Shown one piece after another: positions 7,891 through 15,819 of a stretch of 22,578 nt of DNA. The position numbers and the translations under genes are program-made. Positions within the stretch are counted from its first letter, which is position 1. Each line of letters begins with the position of its first letter. Under the pieces are notes generated by a model, which was given only the letters and a program-made list of their open reading frames with translations, had not been told where the DNA came from and did no database searches. This DNA comes from Pseudomonadota bacterium (lineage in GTDB: Bacteria > Pseudomonadota > Gammaproteobacteria > Xanthomonadales > Xanthomonadaceae): positions 1 through 22,578 of the forward strand of contig JAEXAG010000033.1 of the NCBI GenBank assembly GCA_023394655.1. The letters run 5' to 3'.

Positions 7891-7952
7891 CTCCACGCAA
7901 TGTGATGAAGGGAACAGCGCGGTACCATAAACACACGAAAACCCTGCGTCAA
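7891..7952 (-). promoter_or_regulatory. Sigma-70 promoter and ribosome binding site of the M23 peptidase gene
   Basis: On the minus strand, TTGACG (7952-7947, five of six) is followed after exactly 17 bp by TATGGT (7929-7924, four of six). GGAG at 7894-7891 lies eight bases before the ATG at 7882. No equally good promoter is seen for the divergent tyrS; TTTAAC at 7990-7995 is a weak -10 candidate for it. Confidence 0.65.
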
Positions 7953-8045
7953 ACCCTTGATTGGCATGAGTTTTTGCGATGCAGGCCGGTTTAACGGAAG
8001 ATTTACGGCCCGGCCCCGCCATTCCTACGCATTCAGGTAAAGCCC

Positions 8046-9263
8046 GTGTCCCCAGCCGAAATCGCCGACGCCCTCGATCTCATTGCCCGCGGCAGCGACG
8101 AACTGCTCAAGCGCGACGAACTGGAGGCCCGGCTCAAGGAGGGCCGCCCGCTGCGCATCAAGGCCGGCTTCGACCCGACCGCGCCCGATCTGCACCTTGG
8201 CCACACGGTGCTGCTGAACAAGATGCACCAGTTCCAGGACCTGGGGCACACCGTGATCTTCCTGATCGGCGATTTCACGGGGATGATCGGCGACCCGTCC
8301 GGCAAGAGCGCCACCCGCAAGCCGCTGACCCGCGAGGACGTGCTGGCCAACGCCGAGACCTATGCCGCGCAGGTGTTCAAGATACTCGACCGCGAGAAGA
8401 CCGAGCTGCGCTTCAACAGCGAGTGGTTCAACGCGATGTCCGCCGCCGACATGGTGCGGCTGGCCGGCCAGTTGACCGTGGCGCGGATGCTGGAGCGCGA
8501 CGATTTCGCCAAGCGCTACGCCGCGCAGCAGCCGATCTCAATCCACGAATTCCTCTATCCGTTGGCGCAGGGCCACGACTCGGTGGCGCTGAAGTCCGAC
8601 GTGGAACTGGGTGGCACCGACCAGAAGTTCAACCTGCTGATGGGCCGCGCGCTGCAGGAGGCCGCAGGCCAGAAACCGCAGGTGGTGCTGACGATGCCGC
8701 TGCTGGAAGGCATCGACGGCGTGCAGAAGATGTCGAAGTCGCTGGGCAACTACATCGGCATCGACGAGCCGGCGATCGACATCGTGAACAAGACGATGAA
8801 GATCGGCGATGAGCTGATGTGGAAGTGGATCGACCTGCTGAGCTTCGAGATCTCCATCGACGAGGCGAAGGCGCTGCGGGCACGGATCGAAGCCGGCGAG
8901 CTCAACCCGCGCGACCTCAAGCTGCGGCTGGCGCGCGAACTGGCCGCGCGCTTCCACGATGCCGCCGCCGCCGATACCGCCATCGCCGGCTGGCATGCCG
9001 CGGTGCGCGGCGAGGGCGACGTCTCCAACCTGCCGCTGCAGGAAATCACGGTGCCGGCGGAGGGCCTGCGCATCGCCGCGCTCTTGACCGCCGCCGGCAT
9101 CACGCCCAGCAACTCCGAGGCCAACCGAAAGCTCAAGGAGCGCAGCGTGCGCGTGGACGGCGAGGTGTTCGAGGACGCCGCGCGCGTCTTCGCTCCCGGC
9201 TTCGAAGGCGTGGTGGCGGTGGGCAAGCGCAGCTTCGCCCGGGTGAAGCTGGTCGCCGGCTGA
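8046..9263 (+). CDS. tyrS: Tyrosyl-tRNA synthetase
   Basis: This 405-residue cytoplasmic class I aminoacyl-tRNA synthetase charges tRNA-Tyr. The HIGH-equivalent motif is HLGH (50-53) in [15 protein letters not shown], the KMSKS motif is intact (228-232), and a C-terminal S4 RNA-binding domain ends the protein ([20 protein letters not shown]). The sequence is of the TyrS2/TyrZ subtype seen in many gammaproteobacteria, whose signature sequence is [14 protein letters not shown]. The start is GTG at 8046, about eight bases after a weak AGG; no ATG lies nearby in frame. It is divergent from the M23 gene and converges on cca with a 9-bp gap. I see no T-box leader, as expected outside Gram-positive bacteria. 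Confidence 0.96.
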   Translation: MSPAEIADALDLIARGSDELLKRDELEARLKEGRPLRIKAGFDPTAPDLHLGHTVLLNKMHQFQDLGHTVIFLIGDFTGMIGDPSGKSATRKPLTREDVLANAETYAAQVFKILDREKTELRFNSEWFNAMSAADMVRLAGQLTVARMLERDDFAKRYAAQQPISIHEFLYPLAQGHDSVALKSDVELGGTDQKFNLLMGRALQEAAGQKPQVVLTMPLLEGIDGVQKMSKSLGNYIGIDEPAIDIVNKTMKIGDELMWKWIDLLSFEISIDEAKALRARIEAGELNPRDLKLRLARELAARFHDAAAADTAIAGWHAAVRGEGDVSNLPLQEITVPAEGLRIAALLTAAGITPSNSEANRKLKERSVRVDGEVFEDAARVFAPGFEGVVAVGKRSFARVKLVAG

Positions 9264-9272
9264 GCGAGGCGC

Positions 9273-10511
9273 TCAGGAAGCGGCCACCGCCCCGGCGCGG
9301 GCCGCGGCAATGGCTGCCACCCGTGCACGCCGCAGTGCTTCGCCGACCTTCGGGCCTTCCAGTCCGGCGGCGACATCGGCGGCGCGCACCGCGCAGGCGG
9401 CACGGAACCACGCCTGCAGCATCCGGCCCTGCGGGTAATCGGCGTCCTCGCTGCCGGCGCGGCCGCGTTTGTCGGCCTCGCAGGCCAGTGCGATCCGCGC
9501 GATGCGCTCGGGCTTGCGGAAGGCATCGGCGCGTTCGCAGAGCTTGAGCACGGTCGCCGGTTTCAGCGCTTCCAGCCGGTGCACGTTCAGATGGTCGCGG
9601 CAGACGATTTCCGCCAGCGCCCGGTGCTCCAGCGGCACCTTGAGCCGTGCGGCCATAGCGCGCAACGGTGCCAGCCCGCGCTGCTCGTGCATCAGGTGGC
9701 GCGGCAGCTCATCGGCCGGGGTCAGCGCCTTGCCCAGATCGTGGACGAGGGCTGCGAAGCCGATCATGTCGTCGCCGGGGGCCAGCCGTGCGGCCATGTC
9801 GCAGACCATTTCGACGTGCAGGCCGGTATCCACCTCGGGGTGGTATTCCGGGCGTTGCGGCACGCCGTAGAGCGCGTCCACCTCGGGCAGCACGTGGCGC
9901 AGGGCATCGCAATCGCGCAGTGCCTGCAAAAAGGCCGAAGGCCGTGGCGAACGCAGTGCCTTCGACAGTTCCTGCCAGACGCGCTCGGGCACCAGCGTCG
10001 AGAGCTCGTCATCGTCGGCCATCGTGCGCATCAGCTCCAGCGTTTCCGGGGCGATGCGGAAACCGAGCGGTGCCAGCCGCGCCATGAAGCGGGCCGCGCG
10101 CAACACGCGCAGGGGATCCTCGACGAAGGCCGGGCCGACGTGGCGGAGCAGGCGGCGACGGATGTCGCCGGCGCCATCGAAGGGATCGACCAGCTCGCCG
10201 CTTTCCTCATCGCGGGCGATGGCGTTGAGGGTGAAGTCGCGCCGGGCCAAATCGTCCTCGAGCGTGACATCCGGCGCGGCATGCACCACGAAACCGGCAT
10301 GGCCGCGGCCGGACTTGCGTTCGGTGCGCGCGAGTGCGTGTTCCTCGCCGGTATCGGGATGCAGGAACACCGGGAAATCGCGGCCGACCTGGCGGAAACC
10401 GGCGGCGAGCATTTCCGCGGGCGTGGAGCCGACGACGACGAAATCGCGGTCGCCCGCAGGCAGGCCGAGGAGCGCGTCGCGCACGGCGCCGCCGACGAGA
10501 TAGGTCTTCAT
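9273..10511 (-). CDS. cca: Multifunctional CCA-adding tRNA nucleotidyltransferase
   Basis: Cca builds or repairs the 3' CCA of tRNAs without a template. The 412-residue protein starts with the nucleotidyltransferase motif [12 protein letters not shown] and the catalytic pair Asp21/Asp23 in [19 protein letters not shown] and the [12 protein letters not shown] segment follow. An HD domain is present with His257-Asp258 in LVHDLGK, so this is the bacterial HD-containing type with phosphohydrolase activity in E. coli. Start ATG 10511 has AGGA (10522-10519) seven bases upstream. It lies 48 bp behind slt on the same strand, so the two are probably co-transcribed. The last 30 residues are Ala-rich. 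Confidence 0.95.
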   Translation of the reverse strand: MKTYLVGGAVRDALLGLPAGDRDFVVVGSTPAEMLAAGFRQVGRDFPVFLHPDTGEEHALARTERKSGRGHAGFVVHAAPDVTLEDDLARRDFTLNAIARDEESGELVDPFDGAGDIRRRLLRHVGPAFVEDPLRVLRAARFMARLAPLGFRIAPETLELMRTMADDDELSTLVPERVWQELSKALRSPRPSAFLQALRDCDALRHVLPEVDALYGVPQRPEYHPEVDTGLHVEMVCDMAARLAPGDDMIGFAALVHDLGKALTPADELPRHLMHEQRGLAPLRAMAARLKVPLEHRALAEIVCRDHLNVHRLEALKPATVLKLCERADAFRKPERIARIALACEADKRGRAGSEDADYPQGRMLQAWFRAACAVRAADVAAGLEGPKVGEALRRARVAAIAAARAGAVAAS

Positions 10512-10559
10512 GAGTCCATCCTGCGCGAAGCCGTGGGCGCAGGCCAGCGGCGTGCCGCC

Positions 10560-12584
10560 TCAATCGCCGGCATGTGCAGGGCCCGGACAGGCGAAGCGCA
10601 CGCGCCGGCCATCATCGCGGCCGGCCATGCGATCGCTCACGCGCAGGGCATCGCCGTTCATCCGCCAGTCGTAGATCACGCTGAAGGCCAGCACGCGCGG
10701 CACATATTCGCGGGTTTCGCGGTAGCTGATGGTCTCGATCCACAGGTCGGGATCGAAATCCGGGCGCTGCTCGCGCCAGCGCGTGGTCGGCGTCGGGCCG
10801 GCGTTGTAGGCGGCGATGGCCTGCGGCAGGCTGGACCAGCGATCCAGCATCTCGCGCAGATAGGCGCTGCCGATGGCGATGTTGCGGGCCGGGTCGTACA
10901 AGCTGGTCGCGCCTTCCCAGGGGATGCCGGCGCGGCGCGCGGTGGCTTCGCCGGTGGCGGGCAGCACCTGCATCAGGCCGAGTGCGTTGGCCGGCGAGCG
11001 GGCATCGGGATCGAACAGGCTTTCGGCGCGGATTTCCGCGGCGACCCAGGCCGGGTCGATGCGCTGGCGTGCCGCCTCGCGCCGGATCGCCTCCATGTGG
11101 TGCAGCGGGAAGCGCAGGTGGTAGAGGCGCAGTTCCTCGGCGTTGCCGCGCGCCAGCGAGAACACCGCGCGATCGAACCAGCCGACCGACTGCGCCTGTG
11201 CCACGGCGATGCGGCGGCCGGCATCGTCGAAGCGGCGCAGGGCATCGTTCCATTCCGCCACCGCCCAGGCCTTGCGACCGGCCGCGTGCAACGCGAAGGC
11301 ACGGCGGAGCGCCGGATCGGCCGCGACCTCGGCCTCCAGTGCCGGCTGCGGTGCCGGCTGCCAGGGGCATAGCGGATACGGCAGGTCGAGGCGGTCGGCG
11401 GCGAGGAAGCCGTGGAACTCCGGGTGGCGCGCGGCCTCCCGGTACAGGGCTTCGGCACCGGGCCGGCCGGCGAGCTCGAGCAGTCGTGCTTCGAAATAGC
11501 GCCATTGCGCCTTGTGGCGCAGATCGGCGGGGAAGCGTTCCAGTGCCGCCAGCGCGGCGGGCCAGTCACGCCGCGCCATCGCCTCGCGCACGGCGAGCGG
11601 GTGCAGGCGATCGTCGAAGGCGGATGTTGGCACCGCCGCCAGCCGCCGCGCGCCCTCGGGTTCGTAGGACGCCGCCGATTGCAGCGCGATCTCGTATCGC
11701 ACGCGGCCGAGCGCTTCGGCATCGAGTTGCAGGGGGCCGGCGAAGCGGGGCAAGGCGGCCTCGGCGGCGGCCGGTGATTTTTTCGCCATCGCCACCAGCG
11801 CGGCGGTGGCGGCATGGCGGCTGCGGGCGTCCTTCGGCCAGTCGAGCGCGGCATCGCCCAGCGTGCCGCCGAGTGCATCGGCGTATTGCGATGCGAGCAG
11901 GGCCTCGTGGCCGGGCAGGCCGATGGCCGCTTCGCGCAGTACCGCCGGCCGGCCGGCGGCGATGGCCAGATCGATGCGCCGCCAGCGCAGGGCATCGTCC
12001 AGGCCGCCGTGCTGCAGCCAGGTGGCGGTGGGCGCGGTGCATTCCGCCGGCAGGGCGTCGCCGCTCAGCCACAGCCGGCGCATGTCCTGCATCCAGCCGG
12101 CATCAGGCGCGGCCCCGGCGCTGCGGGCCGAGAGTTCCAGGCAGCGTAGGGCGGGCAACTCGATGCCGGCCTGCCAACTGCGCCGGAAAGCCGGCCAATC
12201 GCCGCGTTTGCCGATCGCCGCCAGCCACTCGTTGCGGAAGCGGCGGCCCACCGCGTCATCGCCATGCGCCTTCAGGAAGGCCTCGGCGCGGGCGGGCGTC
12301 AGTTCGGCGATCGATTGGCGCAGGCGGGCGTACTCCACCCAGGCCGCCGCCGGGTGGTTGGAGAGGCCGGGAAAGCGCGCCGGATCGAAATTGCCGAGTT
12401 CGGCGGCGGCCAGCGCCTCACGGAGCAGGCTGTCGGCGTGGGAGACGGGTTTCGTTTCGACGGCGGCCGCCACGGGCGTTGCCGTGCCCGTGGAAGGCGC
12501 CGCGGCAGGCGGTTGCGCGCCGCTTTCGCCGGCACCGCAGCCGGCCAGCGCGAGGACGATGAGGGTGGACGGGCGCCAGTGCAT
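10560..12584 (-). CDS. slt: Lytic murein transglycosylase Slt (GH23), probable lipoprotein
   Basis: Slt cleaves the glycan strand in the periplasm and leaves 1,6-anhydro-MurNAc ends. The product has 674 residues from ATG 12584. The N-terminus MHWRPSTLIVLALAGCGAG is a signal peptide with lipobox LAGC, so it is probably anchored as a lipoprotein, unlike the soluble E. coli Slt70. A Pro/Ala/Thr-rich linker and a long alpha-helical superhelix (U and L domains, about 60-490) follow. The C-terminal catalytic domain has the Glu-Ser pair AEIRAES (catalytic Glu521), then ANALGLMQVLPATG and AYNAGPTPTTRWRE, all family 1A hallmarks. A longer frame exists upstream but would overlap the TauE gene. cca follows at 48 bp. 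Confidence 0.93.
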   Translation of the reverse strand: MHWRPSTLIVLALAGCGAGESGAQPPAAAPSTGTATPVAAAVETKPVSHADSLLREALAAAELGNFDPARFPGLSNHPAAAWVEYARLRQSIAELTPARAEAFLKAHGDDAVGRRFRNEWLAAIGKRGDWPAFRRSWQAGIELPALRCLELSARSAGAAPDAGWMQDMRRLWLSGDALPAECTAPTATWLQHGGLDDALRWRRIDLAIAAGRPAVLREAAIGLPGHEALLASQYADALGGTLGDAALDWPKDARSRHAATAALVAMAKKSPAAAEAALPRFAGPLQLDAEALGRVRYEIALQSAASYEPEGARRLAAVPTSAFDDRLHPLAVREAMARRDWPAALAALERFPADLRHKAQWRYFEARLLELAGRPGAEALYREAARHPEFHGFLAADRLDLPYPLCPWQPAPQPALEAEVAADPALRRAFALHAAGRKAWAVAEWNDALRRFDDAGRRIAVAQAQSVGWFDRAVFSLARGNAEELRLYHLRFPLHHMEAIRREAARQRIDPAWVAAEIRAESLFDPDARSPANALGLMQVLPATGEATARRAGIPWEGATSLYDPARNIAIGSAYLREMLDRWSSLPQAIAAYNAGPTPTTRWREQRPDFDPDLWIETISYRETREYVPRVLAFSVIYDWRMNGDALRVSDRMAGRDDGRRVRFACPGPAHAGD

Positions 12585-12590
12585 GGCCCG

Positions 12591-12596
12591 ACTATA
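12591..12596 (-). promoter_or_regulatory. Putative -10 box of slt, leaderless layout
   Basis: TATAGT on the minus strand (five of six) ends seven bases before the ATG at 12584, so the predicted transcription start coincides with the start codon. No Shine-Dalgarno sequence is present and no convincing -35 box is seen in the 43-bp divergent spacer. Confidence 0.45.
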
Positions 12597-12627
12597 GCGG
12601 CGTGAATCTGAATCCCGATGCCTGCCG

Positions 12628-13440
12628 ATGACCGCGCTGCCGACCTTGATCGAACCGGCCGCCTGGCTGCTCTTCCTTGCCCTCGGGGCCACCGCCGGCA
12701 TCCTTGCCGGCCTGCTCGGCGTGGGCGGCGGGCTGGTGCTGGTGGCGGCGCTGGCCTGGCTGCTGCCGCGCCAGGGCATCCCGCCGGAAGCGGCCATGCA
12801 CGCGGCGTTGGCGACCTCGCTGGCCAGCATCGTGCTCACCGCCATGTCCTCGGCGCGCGCCCATGCCCGCCGCGGCAGCGTGCTGTGGCCGACGGTGGCG
12901 TGGATGGTGCCGGGCCTGTTGATCGGCGGCTGGCTCGGCAGCCGCTTCGCGGTGGGGCTGGATGGCCGCTGGCTGCGCTGGGGCGTGGCCGGCTACTGCC
13001 TGCTGGCGGCGGCGCAGATGCTGCTCTCGCGGCCGAAGCGCGCCGGCGACGAGATGCGGGTACCGCGCGGTGCGGGGATGGTGGCGGCCGGCGGCGGCAT
13101 CGGCGCGGTGTCGGCGCTGGTGGGCATCGGCGGCGGCAGCATGACGGTGCCCTTGCTCTCGGCGCTCGGCGTGGCACCGGTTCGCGCGGTCGGCACGTCC
13201 TCGGCCTGTGGCGTGTTCATCGGACTCGCCAGCGCGCTCGGCTACGCCATGCACGCGCCGGCCGGGGCGCTGCCGCAGCACGCGGCGGGATACGTCTACC
13301 TGCCGGCGGCGATCGCGGTGGCGGCGGCTTCGATCCTCACCGCGCCGCTGGGCACCCGCATCGCCCATGCCATCAGCGGCCCGGCGCTCAAGCGGGTGTT
13401 CGCGCTGTTCCTGCTGGCGGTGGGCATCTCGCTGCTCTGA
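12628..13440 (+). CDS. TauE/SafE-family membrane transporter
   Basis: The 270-residue protein is very hydrophobic, with about eight predicted membrane segments. It shows the two-fold family repeat: GILAGLLGVGGGLVLV in the first half and GAVSALVGIGGGSMTVPLL in the second, each with the G[VI]GGG core typical of TauE/SafE (DUF81). Members export or import sulfite, sulfoacetate or other small sulfur or organic anions; the substrate cannot be read from sequence and no sulfur metabolism gene is adjacent. It is divergent from slt (43-bp gap) and converges on the EEP nuclease gene (6-bp gap), so it is monocistronic. No Shine-Dalgarno sequence precedes ATG 12628. Confidence 0.9.
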   Translation: MTALPTLIEPAAWLLFLALGATAGILAGLLGVGGGLVLVAALAWLLPRQGIPPEAAMHAALATSLASIVLTAMSSARAHARRGSVLWPTVAWMVPGLLIGGWLGSRFAVGLDGRWLRWGVAGYCLLAAAQMLLSRPKRAGDEMRVPRGAGMVAAGGGIGAVSALVGIGGGSMTVPLLSALGVAPVRAVGTSSACGVFIGLASALGYAMHAPAGALPQHAAGYVYLPAAIAVAAASILTAPLGTRIAHAISGPALKRVFALFLLAVGISLL

Positions 13441-13446
13441 GCACGA

Positions 13447-14235
13447 TCAACCGTGGTGCCGGCGCGGATCGTCCGGCCGCACCAATGCGTTGTCGGGCAC
13501 GTCCAGCTCCACCGAGAGCGCGAGATGGTCGGAGGACGCGGCCGGCACCGCACAGCGGTTGTCGCTGGCGATGCCCGGCGTGGTCAGGATGTGGTCGATG
13601 GCGCGGTCGGGCTTCCACGCCGGGAAGGTATGGACATCGCAATCGGGCGGCTCCAGCCGCGTGCGCCGGAACAGCACGTCCATCTCCGGCTGGTCGATGC
13701 GGCAGTTGAAATCGCCCATCAGCACCGCGTTGCGGGCATCGCCGAGCACGTCGGCGATGAAGGCCAGCTGCGACAGCCGCGATTGCACGCCCAGCGAAAG
13801 ATGCGCCACCGCCACGGTCAGGCCTTCCTCGCCCTCGCCGAAGCGACCCACCAGCAGGCCGCGCCCCTTCATCCGCCCCGGCAGTGCGTGGCTTTCGATC
13901 ACCAGCGGCTCCATCTGGCTCAACAGGCCGTTGGCGCTGGAGGCGACGCCGCCGACGCTGCGGTTGGGCTGGTGGGTCCAGTAGGCGAAGCCGGCGCGAT
14001 TGGCCAGATAGTGCGTCTGGTTGGTGAAGCCGGAGCGGAAGCTGCCCGGGTCGGCCTCCTGCAGGCCGACGATGTCGTGGCGGCCGGCCAGCTCCGCGAT
14101 CGCGTCCAGCGCGCTGCGCTTGCCGCCGATCGGCAGCACGTGCGACCAGCTCCGTGTCGCGTAGTCGCTGTAGCGGCGGGTGCTGGAGCCGGCCTGGATG
14201 TTGGCCGACAGCAGCTTGAGGCGGCGGGAGGCCAT
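13447..14235 (-). CDS. Endonuclease/exonuclease/phosphatase (EEP) family protein
   Basis: The 262-residue protein has the EEP (DNase I-like) fold residues in order: Asn12 in LLSANIQAG, Glu60 in GLQEAD, His145 in VAHLSLG, Asp175/Asn177 in GDFN, and the C-terminal Asp214-His215 (IDHI) and Asp236-His237 (SDHLAL). The metal and catalytic set is therefore complete, predicting a Mg-dependent phosphodiesterase or phosphatase. The substrate could be DNA, RNA, a phosphoinositide-like or other phosphoester; it is shorter than and unlike ExoIII/XthA. There is no signal peptide, so it is likely cytoplasmic. It lies 22 bp behind the lipoprotein DsbA gene on the same strand, the same neighbourhood as in Pseudomonas, and is probably the last gene of that operon. 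Confidence 0.88.
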   Translation of the reverse strand: MASRRLKLLSANIQAGSSTRRYSDYATRSWSHVLPIGGKRSALDAIAELAGRHDIVGLQEADPGSFRSGFTNQTHYLANRAGFAYWTHQPNRSVGGVASSANGLLSQMEPLVIESHALPGRMKGRGLLVGRFGEGEEGLTVAVAHLSLGVQSRLSQLAFIADVLGDARNAVLMGDFNCRIDQPEMDVLFRRTRLEPPDCDVHTFPAWKPDRAIDHILTTPGIASDNRCAVPAASSDHLALSVELDVPDNALVRPDDPRRHHG

Positions 14236-14257
14236 CTCGGGCGGTTGCGTCGCCGGC

Positions 14258-15028
14258 TCAGCCGCCGCTGGCGGCGCGTTCCCGGGCGATCAGCGCGTTG
14301 GCGATCTGCAGCTGCTCGTCCTGGCTGCGGCCGAGGATGCGGTACTTGCCGTTGACGATCAGCGTCGGGGTGCCCTCCACGCCGCTGCGCTGCGCGAACT
14401 GCATGCCCTGCGAAAGGCGCGCGCCCATGGCGAAGCTGGACATCGCCGCGCCCAGCGCCTGCACGTCCACGCCCTTCTTGCCGAGGTAGGCGAGGATCTG
14501 GTCCTGGCCGGCGTTCGGCTGCAGGGCGCGCTCGTGGTGGATGGCGGCGAACATGGCGTCATGCACCTTGCCGAGCTGGCCGGTGGTTTCGGCGGCGTAA
14601 TAGACCCGGGCCAGGGTATCGGCGGCACCGCCACCCAGCGGGATCGGGGTGAAGCGGACATCGGCCGGCAGCTTGGCCTTCCACGCCTTCAGGCTCGGCT
14701 CGAACGCGGCGCAGTGCCCGCACCAGTAGGCGAACACTTCCACAACTTCGACCTTGCCATCGAGCGGCTGCAGCGGCTGGCCGCCTTCGATCACCGCGTA
14801 ATCCGTGCCCGGCACCAGATTGGCCTTGGCATCGAGCTGGGCCGGCGCGGCCGGAGCGGTGTCCGCCGGGGTGGCCGTGTCGGCCGCGACATCCGGGGCC
14901 GGGGTGCCGGCATCAGCCGCCGGCGTGGCGGCCGGGGCCGCGGCCACCGGGGCGTCTTCGGCGGGCTTGTTGCAGGCGGCCAGCACCAGCAGCAGGGGAA
15001 GGGCGAGCGTCAGGTGGCGCAGGGTCAT
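14258..15028 (-). CDS. Lipoprotein DsbA-type thiol:disulfide oxidoreductase
   Basis: The 256-residue protein begins with a signal peptide and lipobox LAAC (Cys19), followed by an Ala/Pro/Asp/Thr-rich linker (about 20-68) that would act as a flexible tether, then a DsbA fold. The active site is YWCGHC (Cys103, Cys106) in the thioredoxin part, the helical insertion lies about 130-205, and the cis-Pro loop is VEGTPTL (Pro221). It should introduce disulfides in periplasmic proteins. ATG 15028 is chosen because GGAG (15038-15035) lies six bases upstream and the signal peptide starts there. It is a clear paralogue of the next upstream gene (23-bp gap), differing in membrane anchoring and active-site dipeptide (GH against HH). 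EEP nuclease follows. Confidence 0.92.
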   Translation of the reverse strand: MTLRHLTLALPLLLVLAACNKPAEDAPVAAAPAATPAADAGTPAPDVAADTATPADTAPAAPAQLDAKANLVPGTDYAVIEGGQPLQPLDGKVEVVEVFAYWCGHCAAFEPSLKAWKAKLPADVRFTPIPLGGGAADTLARVYYAAETTGQLGKVHDAMFAAIHHERALQPNAGQDQILAYLGKKGVDVQALGAAMSSFAMGARLSQGMQFAQRSGVEGTPTLIVNGKYRILGRSQDEQLQIANALIARERAASGG

Positions 15029-15051
15029 GGGAGTCTCCGGTTCGGGCGGGC

Positions 15052-15699
15052 TCAGCGGCGCTGTGCCCGCAATTGTGCGATCAACTGGTCGGCGATGCGA
15101 ATGGCGTCCTGATGGCTGCGGCCGAGCACGCGATAGCGGCCATCCACGATCAGGGTCGGCGTGCCCTCGACGCCGGAGAGCTCGGCGAACTTGCGTGCCC
15201 AGCGCATCTGGGTGGACACGCCGGGCGAATCCATTTCCGCCAGGAAGCGCGCGGCATCGACGCCGTGGCCGGCGTGGAACTGCGCCAGCGCCGCGGCATT
15301 GGCGTTGGGCGACAGGCTGCGATCGACGTGGATGGCGCGGAACAGGGCATCGTGGACCGAGGCCGGCAGCTTCAGCCGGCGCGCGGCGAAGGTGGCGCGC
15401 GCGAAGGGATCGTTGGCATCGAACGCGGCCGGGACCTGGACGAAGCGGACATCGGCCGGCAACCGCGTCTTCCACTGCGCCACCAGCGGCTCGAAGGCGT
15501 GGCAGTGGTGGCACCAGTAGGCGAAGACTTCCGCCACTTCGATGCGGCGCGCATCGCCGTGGAAGGGCAGGCCGCCCTCGATCCGCACGTAGTCGCGGCC
15601 TTCGGCCGGGGCGTCGGTGGCTTGCGCGGAGGCGCTGGGCGCGATGGCCAGCGCCAGCGCGGCGAAGGTGGCCAGCAGGAAAAGGCGGATCGTGTTCAT
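15052..15699 (-). CDS. dsbA: Soluble periplasmic DsbA-type thiol:disulfide oxidoreductase
   Basis: The 215-residue protein has a cleavable Sec signal peptide (residues 1 to about 25, ending APSASA|QA) and a mature DsbA fold without a lipobox. The active site is YWCHHC (Cys63, Cys66), unlike the CPHC of E. coli DsbA, and the cis-Pro loop VEGTPTLIV is conserved. Mature size (about 190) equals classical DsbA. The dipeptide between the cysteines sets redox potential in this family, so it may differ functionally from its neighbour. ATG 15699 has GGAG (15708-15705) five bases upstream. Upstream, behind a hairpin terminator, lies cytochrome c4. No dsbB is present in the window. The two paralogues and the EEP gene probably form one transcript. 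Confidence 0.92.
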   Translation of the reverse strand: MNTIRLFLLATFAALALAIAPSASAQATDAPAEGRDYVRIEGGLPFHGDARRIEVAEVFAYWCHHCHAFEPLVAQWKTRLPADVRFVQVPAAFDANDPFARATFAARRLKLPASVHDALFRAIHVDRSLSPNANAAALAQFHAGHGVDAARFLAEMDSPGVSTQMRWARKFAELSGVEGTPTLIVDGRYRVLGRSHQDAIRIADQLIAQLRAQRR

Positions 15700-15745
15700 G
15701 CGTGCTCCACGATAACGGGCGGCGGGTGATACGGGGATAAACGAA

Positions 15746-15768
15746 CGCCAGCCCGGTCGGGGCTGGCG
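15746..15768 (-). terminator. Hairpin terminator after the cytochrome c4 gene
   Basis: A perfect 9-bp stem, CGCCAGCCC / GGGCTGGCG, with a 5-base loop is followed on the minus strand by TTCGTTTAT. It lies 50 bp past the cytochrome stop codon and 47 bp before the dsbA start, so it should separate the two units at least partly. Confidence 0.65.
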
Positions 15769-15819
15769 CGTCGGATGCGGACGGCGATGTGACCTTCTGC
15801 CGGGGCGGAAGTTCCCGCC

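Noticed and set aside
5256..7930. Long plus-strand frames (468 and 569 codons) opposite anmK and the M23 gene
   Set aside because: They are antisense to two genes with full motif support and read as low-complexity Ala/Gly/Arg/Gln/His protein without domains.
7953..8045. A T-box or amino-acid-responsive leader before tyrS
   Set aside because: There is no T-box core, no leader peptide with Tyr codons and no attenuator hairpin in this short leader.
9579..12562. Long plus-strand frames (597 and 526 codons) opposite cca and slt
   Set aside because: Same reasons: well-supported genes on the minus strand and no domain in the plus-strand translation.
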